Of a stretch of 64,000 bases of DNA, positions 34,509 to 42,261 are shown one piece after another; the first letter of the stretch is position 1, and the number at the start of each line of letters is the position of its first letter. The stretch lies in the NCBI RefSeq assembly GCF_000526795.1, contig NZ_JAGT01000001.1, positions 2,392,001 through 2,456,000 of the forward strand. Reading direction: 5' to 3'. The translations under genes were made by a program, and so were the position numbers. The DNA is from Ruminococcus flavefaciens AE3010 (lineage in GTDB: Bacteria; Bacillota; Clostridia; Oscillospirales; Ruminococcaceae). Under the pieces are notes generated by a model. It did not search any database. It was not told the origin of the DNA and saw nothing but the letters and a program-made list of their open reading frames with translations.

Positions 34509-36449
34509 ATGATCAAATTAACATTACCTGACGGCAGCGTTCGCGAGCTCGAAGCTGCACAGTCAGCAGCAGACGTGATCAAGGGCATAGGCATGGGACT
34601 TTTTAAGGCTGCATGCTGCGTAAAGATAAACGGCGAGGTCTGTGACCTCCGCACCGTTATCGACAGCGACTGCAAGTTTGAGGTATGCACCTTTGACAGC
34701 CTTGACGGCAAGAAGACCTTCTGGCACACAGCTTCGCATATCCTTGCACAGGCTGTAAAGAGACTTTACCCTGCTGCAAAGCTGGCTATCGGTCCTGCTA
34801 TCGACAACGGCTTCTACTATGACTTCGACCTGGAAAAGCCTTTCACTCCCGAGGAGCTTGAAAAAATCGAGGGCGAGATGAAGAAGATAGTCAAGGAGGG
34901 TCTTGAGCTTGAAAAGTTCGAGCTCTCACCTGCTGACGCTATCGCTAAGCTGAAAGAAATGGACGAGCCCTACAAGGTAGAGCTCTGCGAGGAACACGTT
35001 GACAAGGGCGAGCCTATCTCATTCTACAAGCAGGGCGAGTTCATCGACCTCTGCGCAGGTCCTCATCTTATGGACACAGCTCCCGTAAAGGCATTCAAGC
35101 TCCTTTCATGTACAGGTGCTTACTGGCGCGGCAACGAGAACAACAAGATGCTCAGCCGTGTATATGCTATCGCATTCCCCAAGGCTTCACAGCTTGACGA
35201 GTATGTAAAGATGATCGAGGAAGCTAAGCTCCGCGACCACAAGAAGCTGGGCAAGGAGCAGGCTCTCTTCATGTTCGACCACACAGCTCCGGGTATGCCT
35301 TACTGGCTCCCAAGAGGCTGGAAGCTCTTCAACGCACTCCTTGAATACTGGAGAGGCGTTCACGAGGATCACGGCTATACCGAAATTTCAGGTCCTGTTC
35401 TTTCCAAGAAAGAGCTCTGGGTTACATCAGGTCACTGGGACCACTATCAGGACGGTATGTTCGTTATACCTGCTGAGGAGGACAACGAGGTATACTGCGC
35501 TAAGCCTATGAACTGCCCCAACGCTATCAAGGTTTACATGAACAAGCAGCGCTCTTACAAGGAGCTTCCCCTTAAATTCAATCAGGTAGACGTTATCCAC
35601 CGTAAGGAGAAGTCAGGCGAGCTCAACGGTCTCTTCCGCGTTCAGCAGTTCAGACAGGACGACGCTCATATCCTTGTTACTGAGGAGCAGATAGCTTCCG
35701 AGATAAACGATATCATGGACATCGCTACAGAGATGTACAATACATTCGGTCTTACCTACAAGGCTGAGCTCTCAACTCGTCCCGACGACTACATGGGAGA
35801 TATCAACGTATGGAACAAGGCTGAGGCTGACCTCAAGGCTATCCTGGAGGACAAGTACGGTCCCGACGGATACGAGCTCAATGAGGGCGACGGCGCATTC
35901 TACGGTCCTAAGATCGACCTCAAAATGAAGGACGCTATCGGACGTGAGTGGCAGATGGGTACTATCCAGCTGGACTTCCAGCTCCCGCTGAACTTCAAGA
36001 TGAAGTACATCGCTTCCGACGGCTCCGAAAAGCAGCCTGTAATGATACACCGTGCTATATTCGGTTCATTCGAGAGATTCATCGGTATCATCACCGAGAA
36101 CTTCGCAGGCGCATTCCCGTTCTGGCTCTCACCTATGCAGGTAGGTATCGTTCCTATCAGAACAGACCACAATGAGTACGCTAAAAAGGTAGCAGACCTC
36201 CTCAAGAAGAACCGCATCAGAGCCGAGGTTGACTACACTGACGACAACATGAAGAACAAGATCAGAAAGTTCAAGGACTTCAAGGATCCATATGTTGTTA
36301 TCATCGGTGACAGCGAGGCTGAGAACGAGCAGGTTTCTATCAATATCCGTGGCAACAAGCAGCTGAAAAACGTTCCTCTGGACAAGTTCATCGAAATGTG
36401 CCGCACAATGAACGAGGAACATTCTCTCGATATCATCGACACACTGTAA
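34509..36449 (+). CDS. thrS: Threonine--tRNA ligase
   Basis: Class II synthetase (646 aa) that charges tRNA-Thr and edits mis-charged Ser. The TGS domain (1-62) is followed by the editing domain with HTASHILAQAVKRLYP and CAGPHLMDT, the catalytic core with the motif 2 region (RKEKSGELNGLFRVQQFRQDDAH) and zinc ligands (MNCPNAIKVY, HRAIFGSFERFIGI), and the anticodon-binding domain (from about 535). Length and order are standard. AAGGAGAG lies 7 bases before the ATG. The T-box lies 950 bases upstream with two genes between, so read-through or an unseen promoter must supply transcription. Confidence 0.96.
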   Translation: MIKLTLPDGSVRELEAAQSAADVIKGIGMGLFKAACCVKINGEVCDLRTVIDSDCKFEVCTFDSLDGKKTFWHTASHILAQAVKRLYPAAKLAIGPAIDNGFYYDFDLEKPFTPEELEKIEGEMKKIVKEGLELEKFELSPADAIAKLKEMDEPYKVELCEEHVDKGEPISFYKQGEFIDLCAGPHLMDTAPVKAFKLLSCTGAYWRGNENNKMLSRVYAIAFPKASQLDEYVKMIEEAKLRDHKKLGKEQALFMFDHTAPGMPYWLPRGWKLFNALLEYWRGVHEDHGYTEISGPVLSKKELWVTSGHWDHYQDGMFVIPAEEDNEVYCAKPMNCPNAIKVYMNKQRSYKELPLKFNQVDVIHRKEKSGELNGLFRVQQFRQDDAHILVTEEQIASEINDIMDIATEMYNTFGLTYKAELSTRPDDYMGDINVWNKAEADLKAILEDKYGPDGYELNEGDGAFYGPKIDLKMKDAIGREWQMGTIQLDFQLPLNFKMKYIASDGSEKQPVMIHRAIFGSFERFIGIITENFAGAFPFWLSPMQVGIVPIRTDHNEYAKKVADLLKKNRIRAEVDYTDDNMKNKIRKFKDFKDPYVVIIGDSEAENEQVSINIRGNKQLKNVPLDKFIEMCRTMNEEHSLDIIDTL

Positions 36450-36531
36450 TTAATGCGTAATTGTAGGGGCGCCGTTTCGGCGCCCGTGCCTTACGATGAT
36501 ATTATCACGGGCGGATAATATCCGCCCCTAC
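36447..36531. repeat. REPIN: two inverted GTAG palindromes with spacer
   Basis: Short GTAATTA heptamers (36447-36462) run into GTAG palindrome 1 (36463-36488, ends CCCGTG). The spacer CCTTACGATGATATTAT (36489-36505) leads to palindrome 2 in reverse (36506-36531, CACGGG...CCCCTAC). The ATGATAT spacer recurs in the pairs at 61534 and 61753. Confidence 0.85.
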
Positions 36532-36554
36532 ATAAAAAGAACGGAGGGAATTTT

Positions 36555-37079
36555 ATGAACGAGCTTTGCAAGATAATCAAAGATATGGTAGTACCCAACT
36601 TTATGAACATAAGGACTTCACTGCGAACTTACGACCGTGACGCCCTGTGCTGCGGAGCTCCCTGCTGGCGCTGGGCTTATCACGCTATACACTCGGCGGA
36701 CAAGTGGTTCATAAATCCCTGTGTTTACGATGAACCGCCTTTCCACGAGGAGGGACTGGACAATCCCGACAAGCCTGCAAAAGTCGTCCTTTCAGATGAG
36801 CAGCTCCTTGAATATCTGGACGCAGTCGAGAAGAAAACTCTCGATTATATCGATACTCTCACGGACGAAATGCTCTATGAATGTCCCGAAAACTGTGAGC
36901 ATACGCGAATGGAGCTGGTACTGAGACAGTTCAGGCATATCTCGTTCCATACGGGAATGTTGAACGGGCAGACGGCACTGGCTACGGGGAAATTCCCCAT
37001 GTGGGTATCACAGGCTGATAAATACGTCGATGACGGCATATTCTTCGGCAGATACCGCAAGGGACAGGTCACAAAATAA
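36555..37079 (+). CDS. DinB/YfiT-like metal-dependent helical-bundle protein
   Basis: A 174-residue protein with the four-helix DinB-like plan. HAIHSADKWF in helix 2 and RHISFHTGML in helix 4 give His residues placed like the metal site of DinB/YfiT proteins, which include thiol-dependent transferases. The exact reaction is unknown. CGGAGGG lies 8 bases before the ATG. It is a single gene ending in a strong terminator. Confidence 0.75.
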   Translation: MNELCKIIKDMVVPNFMNIRTSLRTYDRDALCCGAPCWRWAYHAIHSADKWFINPCVYDEPPFHEEGLDNPDKPAKVVLSDEQLLEYLDAVEKKTLDYIDTLTDEMLYECPENCEHTRMELVLRQFRHISFHTGMLNGQTALATGKFPMWVSQADKYVDDGIFFGRYRKGQVTK

Positions 37080-37107
37080 TAAAAGGACACCTTCGGGTGT
37101 CCTTTTT
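37080..37107 (+). terminator. Intrinsic terminator after the DinB-like gene
   Basis: AAAAGGACACC-ttcg-GGTGTCCTTTTT: a stem with a UUCG tetraloop and T run. Confidence 0.92.
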
Positions 37108-37109
37108 AA

Positions 37110-37145
37110 TTCATAATTACACGGGCGCCGAAACGGCACCCCTAC
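37110..37145 (-). repeat. Heptamer fragment and reverse GTAG palindrome
   Basis: TCATAATTAC-like units precede a palindrome ending CACCCCTAC (37120-37145), between convergent genes. Confidence 0.7.
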
Positions 37146-37147
37146 AC

Positions 37148-38554
37148 TCAGAACTGCATTTTTGCTTCGAGGTATGCAACGAGGTCGTTGATGTTTACGC
37201 GCTCCTGCTGCATTGTGTCACGGTCACGGACTGTTACGCAGTTATCCTTTTCAAGTGTATCGAAGTCGTATGTGATACAGAAAGGTGTACCTATCTCGTC
37301 CTGACGGCGGTATCTCTTACCGATAGTACCTGCCTCGTCGAAGTCTACCATGAACTTCTTGGAGAGCATGTCGTATACTTCCTCAGCCTTTGGTGTGAGC
37401 TTCTTAACGAGAGGAAGCACAGCAGCCTTGAAAGGAGCAAGTGCAGGGTGGAAGTGCATAACAGTTCTTGTCTCTCTCTTCTCCTTGCCGTCCTTGTCTG
37501 TGGAAACCATTTCTTCCTCGTCGTAAGCCTCTGTTACTACTGAGAGGAAGAGTCTCTCAACGCCGAGAGACGGCTCGATAACGTATGGGATATACTTCTC
37601 GTTTGTCTCGGGGTCGAAGTATTCGAGGGACTTGCCGCTGGTGTTGATGTGCTGTGTCAGGTCGTAGTCAGTTCTGTCTGCAACGCCCCAGAGCTCGCCC
37701 CAGCCGAATGGGAAGAGGTACTCGAAGTCTGTTGTAGCCTTTGAATAGAAGCAGAGCTCCTCCTGATCGTGGTCGCGGAGACGGATATTCTCCTCCTTGA
37801 GACCCAGTGAGAGCAGGAAGTTCTTGCAGTAGCTTCTCCAGTAGTCGAACCACTCAAGGTCTGTACCCGGCTTGCAGAAGAACTCAAGCTCCATCTGCTC
37901 GAACTCACGTACACGGAAGATGAAGTTGCCGGGTGTTATCTCGTTACGGAAGGACTTACCTACCTGTGCAACGCCGAAAGGAACCTTTTTACGTGTAGTC
38001 CTCTGGATATTAGCGAAGTTTACAAAGATACCCTGTGCAGTCTCGGGGCGGAGATAGAGCTCGGACTTGCTGTCCTCAGTAACGCCCTGGAACGTCTTGA
38101 ACATAAGGTTGAACTGGCGGATATCTGTGAAGTTCTGCTTGCCGCAGTTAGGGCAGGTAATGCCCTTTTCCTTGATGTAGTTCATCATCTGCTCGTTGGA
38201 CCAGCCTGCAACGTTAGTGCCGTCGAAGTCCTCGATGAGATTGTCTGCACGGTGACGTGTCTTACACTCCTTACAGTCCATGAGAGGGTCTGAGAAGCCG
38301 CCGATATGTCCCGAAGCCACCCATGTCTGTGGATTCATGAGGATAGCGGAGTCAAGACCAACGTTGTACTTGTTCTCCTGAACGAACTTCTTCATCCAAG
38401 CTCTCTTGATGTTGTTCTTCAGCTCAACGCCGAGAGGACCGTAGTCCCATGTATTTGCAAGACCGCCGTAAATTTCAGAGCCGGGGTATACAAAGCCCTT
38501 TGACTTACAAAGGTCAACTATCTTGTCCATTACTTTTTCATTGTTTTTAAGCAT
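37148..38554 (-). CDS. glyS: Glycine--tRNA ligase (dimeric type)
   Basis: Class II synthetase of the single-chain alpha2 type. The N-terminus has [32 protein letters not shown], a zinc-like pair is seen in [12 protein letters not shown] and CPNCGKQNF, motif 2 is [25 protein letters not shown], motif 3 lies near [11 protein letters not shown], and the C-terminal anticodon domain has [18 protein letters not shown]. The ATG at 38554 has AGCGAGGT about 7 bases before it; a TTG three codons earlier is less likely. Single gene with its own promoter. Confidence 0.95.
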   Translation of the reverse strand: MLKNNEKVMDKIVDLCKSKGFVYPGSEIYGGLANTWDYGPLGVELKNNIKRAWMKKFVQENKYNVGLDSAILMNPQTWVASGHIGGFSDPLMDCKECKTRHRADNLIEDFDGTNVAGWSNEQMMNYIKEKGITCPNCGKQNFTDIRQFNLMFKTFQGVTEDSKSELYLRPETAQGIFVNFANIQRTTRKKVPFGVAQVGKSFRNEITPGNFIFRVREFEQMELEFFCKPGTDLEWFDYWRSYCKNFLLSLGLKEENIRLRDHDQEELCFYSKATTDFEYLFPFGWGELWGVADRTDYDLTQHINTSGKSLEYFDPETNEKYIPYVIEPSLGVERLFLSVVTEAYDEEEMVSTDKDGKEKRETRTVMHFHPALAPFKAAVLPLVKKLTPKAEEVYDMLSKKFMVDFDEAGTIGKRYRRQDEIGTPFCITYDFDTLEKDNCVTVRDRDTMQQERVNINDLVAYLEAKMQF

Positions 38555-38595
38555 AATAAGCAACCTCGCTTCTATTATTTATATAGTTACATTAT

Positions 38596-38624
38596 ATTGT
38601 AACTCAAACGGTGAAAAAAGTCAA
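38596..38624 (-). promoter_or_regulatory. Promoter of glyS
   Basis: Minus strand: TTGACT (38619-38624), 17-base spacer, TACAAT (38596-38601). Confidence 0.75.
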
Positions 38625-38653
38625 GGGCTATAATGATTTATGGAGCGTTTTCG

Positions 38654-38722
38654 TTATAGGCTGCGTCTATAAATAATGATAATCCTTTCGTATTGGACAA
38701 AAGCCTATCAGTATGATATGAT
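38654..38722 (+). promoter_or_regulatory. Regulated promoter of the sulfonate-type ABC operon
   Basis: TTGGAC (38693-38698), 18-base spacer, TATGAT (38717-38722). The 45 bases ending at the -35 box (38654-38698) align without gaps to 46492-46536 upstream of the second ligase: TTATA...CTATAA, ATGATAATC and GTATTGGAC match. TTATAG-N7-CTATAA is an inverted repeat of LysR type. Confidence 0.75.
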
Positions 38723-38756
38723 TAGTATGCAAACAAAAACAAGGAGTGAACAGAAC

Positions 38757-38810
38757 ATGAGAAATTACAGACATATCACCAATTCGGAGCGAATGCGATG
38801 CTGCATCTGA
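38757..38810 (+). CDS. Cysteine leader peptide 1 (17 residues)
   Basis: A short frame coding MRNYRHITNSERMRCCI, with AAGGAGTG 9 bases before its ATG. Two Cys codons stand just before the stop. Its end (RCCI) resembles that of the second leader (RCCVIS). The mRNA around it can form nested stems: ATTCGGA (38782-38788) with TCCGAAT (38815-38821), and TATCACC (38774-38780) with GGTGATA (38846-38852), which is the ribosome site of the next gene. A ribosome paused at the Cys codons would open the inner stem. Function as a leader is inferred. Confidence 0.75.
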   Translation: MRNYRHITNSERMRCCI

Positions 38811-38855
38811 TACGTCCGAATGAATATTAAGTTTTAAGTTTGAAAGGTGATAAAT

Positions 38856-40064
38856 ATGAATAACAAGGCTAAATTTATTTCTATACTGGCAGCGGTTTCG
38901 CTGCTCACAGGCTGCGGAGCTTTAAACAACAGCTCACAGGATCCGGAATCAAACACAGAGGCTAAGACAGCAGTTCAGGCAGGAGCTTCTGCTCCCACAG
39001 AGGAAAAGGACTGTTGTAAGGACGGAGAAAAGGACTGCTGCAAGGACGGCGTGGCTGACTGCTGCGGCGACAGTGCAGAGGCAGTTCTCGGCAAGCCAGA
39101 AAAGACCGACATCAACATCGGCTACCTGAACTCTACAGCACATCTCCTCGCATTCGTTGCTCAGGAGGAGGGCTACTTCAAGGAAGAGGGACTTAAAGTC
39201 ACACTCACACAGTTCTCCAGCGCGGCTGAGCTGGTAAACGGACTTGAATCCGACAAGCTTGACGTTGCATTCATTGGTTCGGTACCAACACTTACTTTCC
39301 AGAGTCAGGGACATGACGTTTCAATATTCGGCGGAGCAATGACAAACGGTCACGGCTACGTTATCAAATCCGAATTCGCAGACAAGGACGAGCTTGGTGT
39401 TGAAGTATTAAAGGGCAGGAACGTTGCTTCCGTAAAGAACAGCGTTCAGGACGCAGAGCTCCAGATACTTCTGAAGAATGCCCACATCGAAATAGGCGAG
39501 GGCGCTGACAAGGTGAACATCGTTTACTTCGACAGCCAGAAGGACGCTTATGCAGCACTTCTCAACAGCTCTATCGACGCAGCTTCCGTATATTCGCCCT
39601 ACGCTTCGCTTGCAAAGTCTCAGGGCTACAAGGTAGTTTACTACTGCGCACACGAAAAGGCTCTTGAAAATCAGCCTTGCTGCCGTCAGGTAGCCAAGAC
39701 ATCAGCTCTCAATGACAGCCCCAATACATTCACAGCTGTTGAGAGAGCATTCATAAAAGCTTATCACTTCACACAGTCCGACCATGACAAGACCATCAAG
39801 GACGTTAAGAAGTACATCGACATTGACGAGGAGTTCATAGACACAGAGGTTTACGGCGGATACAGCGTATCAAGCCCCGATCCTGACAAGCAGGGTACTC
39901 TCACTCTTAAAGATACTATCATAGAACTTGGATATACAAACGATTACGACATCGAGCCATACTACAACACAGACATCTACAAAAAGGCTCTTGACAGTAT
40001 CTTGGCTGAGAACTCCGATGATATCTACAAATCATTAGAGGAGCATTTCAATGACTACGAATAA
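38856..40064 (+). CDS. ABC transporter substrate-binding lipoprotein, sulfonate/NitT/TauT type, Cys-rich linker
   Basis: A 402-residue periplasmic-type binding protein of the SsuA/TauA/NMT1 fold. The lipobox is SLLTGC. The mature domain starts INIGYLNSTAHLLAFVAQEEGYFKEEGLKV and has the ELVNGLESDKLDVAFIGSVPTL segment typical of the family. Between lipobox and domain lies a linker with three CC pairs (KDCCKDGEKDCCKDGVADCC), and another CC is in NQPCCRQVAK. Such Cys use is strange in a gene expected to respond to sulfur shortage. The ligand may be a sulfonate, another sulfur compound or a metal complex. Start ATG follows GAAAGGTGA. It overlaps the ATPase gene by 14 bases. Confidence 0.85.
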   Translation: MNNKAKFISILAAVSLLTGCGALNNSSQDPESNTEAKTAVQAGASAPTEEKDCCKDGEKDCCKDGVADCCGDSAEAVLGKPEKTDINIGYLNSTAHLLAFVAQEEGYFKEEGLKVTLTQFSSAAELVNGLESDKLDVAFIGSVPTLTFQSQGHDVSIFGGAMTNGHGYVIKSEFADKDELGVEVLKGRNVASVKNSVQDAELQILLKNAHIEIGEGADKVNIVYFDSQKDAYAALLNSSIDAASVYSPYASLAKSQGYKVVYYCAHEKALENQPCCRQVAKTSALNDSPNTFTAVERAFIKAYHFTQSDHDKTIKDVKKYIDIDEEFIDTEVYGGYSVSSPDPDKQGTLTLKDTIIELGYTNDYDIEPYYNTDIYKKALDSILAENSDDIYKSLEEHFNDYE

Positions 40065-40869
40065 GATAGAAATAAAAGACCTTACCGTAAATTACATAGA
40101 AAACAAGCGCAGCTTCAACGCACTCCACGACGTTTCATTCGGAGTTGCCGACGGCGAGTTCGTAAGCGTTATCGGTGCAAGCGGCTGCGGCAAATCAACT
40201 CTGCTCAGTGTGCTGGAGGGGCTCTATGCCCCTGCCGGCGGCACAGTACAGATAGACGGCAAGGAGCTTCACGGCACAGGTACAGAGCGCGGAGTCGTTT
40301 TCCAGCACTATTCGCTGTTCCCGTGGATGACCACAAGAAAGAACATCGAGTTCGGCATAAAGCAGTCCAGACACGATGTAAAGCGCAGTGAACGCGCCAA
40401 GATAGCAGACGAATTCCTCACAAAGGTAGGACTTACAGGCTTCGGCAATAAGTTCCCCTCACAGCTCTCGGGCGGTATGCAGCAGAGAGCAGCTATTGCA
40501 AGAGCTCTTGCAATGGATACCGAGATACTTCTCATGGACGAACCGTTCAGCGCTATCGACGCCAAGAACCGCGTTATATTGCAGGAGCTTCTCCTTAAAC
40601 TCTGGGAGGGCGACGGCTCAGAGCCCCGCAAGACTGTTGTATTCGTTACTCACGATATCGACGAGGCTATACTTCTTTCCGATAAGATAGTAGTTCTCAC
40701 AGCTCACCCCGGTACAGTAAACGAAGTGGTAAAGGTACCCTTCGACCGTCCACGCAGACGTGAGGATTTGGTCAAGACCGATGAGTACGGCAAGTTCAGA
40801 AACAGACTGCTCTCACTTCTTTACAATGACATTGCCGAACGCATCGGCGGAGATGAGGTGGTACTATGA
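40051..40869 (+). CDS. ABC transporter ATP-binding protein, SsuB/TauB type
   Basis: The ATPase of the importer (272 aa). Walker A is GASGCGKST, the Q-loop is VVFQHYSLFPWMT, the signature LSGGMQQRAAIARAL, Walker B ILLMDEPFSAID, and the H-loop VFVTHDIDEAI. FPWMT after the Q-loop is typical for nitrate/sulfonate/taurine ATPases. The gene starts inside the end of the binding-protein gene with GAGGAG upstream and overlaps the permease gene by ATGA, so all three are coupled. Confidence 0.93.
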   Translation: MTTNKIEIKDLTVNYIENKRSFNALHDVSFGVADGEFVSVIGASGCGKSTLLSVLEGLYAPAGGTVQIDGKELHGTGTERGVVFQHYSLFPWMTTRKNIEFGIKQSRHDVKRSERAKIADEFLTKVGLTGFGNKFPSQLSGGMQQRAAIARALAMDTEILLMDEPFSAIDAKNRVILQELLLKLWEGDGSEPRKTVVFVTHDIDEAILLSDKIVVLTAHPGTVNEVVKVPFDRPRRREDLVKTDEYGKFRNRLLSLLYNDIAERIGGDEVVL

Positions 40870-41786
40870 CGCTTAAAAAACGCTATCTCCGTATCACACA
40901 CCTGCTGTTCATAGCACTTCTGCTTATACAGCTTCTCCCCGACAAGTCCACAAAGGAAGTTTTCACAGGCTCACTTATAGCCTTTGCAGTGGGACTTGAA
41001 GTCATCGTGCTTGCAGCCTCCTCATTCATCAAAAAAGAGGAAAGCCTGTCACTTCTCCTTGATATCACGGGCTTTGTGTTCGTACTTCTGGGAGTATGGT
41101 CACTGGCTACTGCAAAGTACAATATACTCAACGACCTGCTTTTCCCTGCACCCGGCAAGGTGATACACCAGTTCACCGAGGACAGATCGGCTATATTCAC
41201 CAATATAGTAAGTTCCCTCGGCACAACGATCAAGGGCTTCCTTATCGCGGCTGCCGTTGCAATACCTCTGGGACTTTTCATCGGCTGGAGCGCAAGAGTA
41301 GGCGGAGCTGCCACATACATCACAAAGTTTTTCAGCTCAATTCCGCCTATAGTTTACATACCCTACGGTATCGCACTTCTCCCCACATTCAAGTCCGTAT
41401 CCGTATTCGTTATCTTCCTTGCAACATTCTGGCCTGTATTCGCAGGTACAATGAGCGGTGTTCTCGGAGTTGACAAGAGAATAATCGACTCGGCAAAGGT
41501 GCTCAACGTAAGCAAGCCCGAAATGCTGTTCAGAGTTATTCTTCCCGCTTCCCTGCAGCAGATATTCCTTGGCTGCAATCAGGGTCTGAGCGTGTCCTTC
41601 ATACTTCTCACATCGGCTGAGATGATAGGCGCACGCGACGGAATGGGCTATTATGTGAAGTACTACTCCGACTTCGGAGACTACACCAGAACTATCACAG
41701 GACTTCTCGTTATCGGTTTTGTTGTAATTGCAGTTACATTCCTGTTCAACAAGCTTCAGAATCGACTGCTTCGCTGGAAACACTGA
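40866..41786 (+). CDS. ABC transporter permease, SsuC/TauC type
   Basis: Membrane subunit (306 aa). The first 90 residues add about three helices that most SsuC proteins lack, then follows a BPD-type permease domain with the EAA loop (LNVSKPEMLFRVILPASLQQIFLG) that docks the ATPase. The GAxDGMGYYV segment after it is common in TauC/SsuC. Last gene of the transporter operon; a terminator follows at once. Confidence 0.9.
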   Translation: MTLKKRYLRITHLLFIALLLIQLLPDKSTKEVFTGSLIAFAVGLEVIVLAASSFIKKEESLSLLLDITGFVFVLLGVWSLATAKYNILNDLLFPAPGKVIHQFTEDRSAIFTNIVSSLGTTIKGFLIAAAVAIPLGLFIGWSARVGGAATYITKFFSSIPPIVYIPYGIALLPTFKSVSVFVIFLATFWPVFAGTMSGVLGVDKRIIDSAKVLNVSKPEMLFRVILPASLQQIFLGCNQGLSVSFILLTSAEMIGARDGMGYYVKYYSDFGDYTRTITGLLVIGFVVIAVTFLFNKLQNRLLRWKH

Positions 41787-41789
41787 AAT

Positions 41790-41822
41790 ATGCCAAAGGA
41801 CTTTTAGTTCTTTGGCTTTTTT
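41790..41822 (+). terminator. Intrinsic terminator of the ABC operon
   Basis: GCCAAAGgac...gttCTTTGGC followed by TTTTTTG, directly after the permease stop. Confidence 0.88.
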
Positions 41823-41834
41823 GCTGCGTAAGGC

Positions 41835-41930
41835 GCGGACTGCCAAAGGCAGCCCCTACACATAGTTCTTAGCTCTTAGTTCTCATACTAATGGCTAACG
41901 GCGCGGGACGTCGAGGACGCCGTCCCCTAC
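41835..41930. repeat. Two reverse GTAG palindromes around mixed heptamers
   Basis: Reverse palindromes at 41835-41859 (arms GGACTGCC / GGCAGCCCCTAC) and 41905-41930 (GGGACGTCG.../CGTCCCCTAC). Between them are CTTAGTT- and CTAATGG-type heptamers (41862-41900). Confidence 0.8.
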
Positions 41931-42003
41931 AATACATAATCTACAAAGACTATAAGAATAATAGGATAATTCTATAACTATCGCCGAATATAGCCCGAAC
42001 CTA

Positions 42004-42032
42004 TTGACAATCATTGGGTTATATGCTATAAT
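42004..42032 (+). promoter_or_regulatory. Promoter of the methyltransferase-mccB-mccA operon
   Basis: TTGACA (42004-42009), 17-base spacer, TATAAT (42027-42032): consensus. It leaves a 220-base leader with the attenuator. Confidence 0.88.
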
Positions 42033-42083
42033 TCATATAGTTCCGATAGGAATATAGAGTATTTATGAAAAGGAGTGCTGGAC

Positions 42084-42188
42084 ATGAGAACTAATATGAT
42101 GTGTTGTATGCAGTGTTGTTGTATGAGCTTATCAACCGATATCCGTATTCTGCATACTTATGCTCAGCGATGTTGCGTCATCTCCTGA
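42084..42188 (+). CDS. Cysteine-rich leader peptide 2 (34 residues)
   Basis: A short frame with AAGGAGTG 7 bases before its ATG. It starts MRTNMMCCMQCCCMS, so five of its first 13 residues are Cys (codons at 42102-42107 and 42114-42122), and it ends AQRCCVIS. Seven Cys in 34 residues, clustered where the RNA must sense the ribosome, mark it as a regulatory leader rather than a working protein. It reads into an intrinsic terminator 21 bases after its stop. Confidence 0.85.
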   Translation: MRTNMMCCMQCCCMSLSTDIRILHTYAQRCCVIS

Positions 42189-42244
42189 CTTTAAGCGAGT
42201 AAATTGTTATGCGCAGAATGCGAATGTCATTCTGCGCATTTTTT
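42107..42244 (+). promoter_or_regulatory. Transcription attenuator sensing cysteine (1:2, 2:3, 3:4 stems)
   Basis: Segment 1 (42106-42113, GTATGCAG, between the Cys clusters) pairs perfectly with segment 2 (42150-42157, CTGCATAC). Segment 2 (42144-42153, CGTATTCTGC) pairs over 10 bases, one of them G-U, with segment 3 (42213-42222, GCAGAATGCG). Segments 3 and 4 (42209-42220 and 42228-42239, ATGCGCAGAATG / CATTCTGCGCAT) form a perfect terminator with T6. A ribosome held at Cys codons would cover segment 1, free 2 to bind 3, and let transcription pass. Confidence 0.85.
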
Positions 42245-42261
42245 GTTATGGAGAGGTCACT

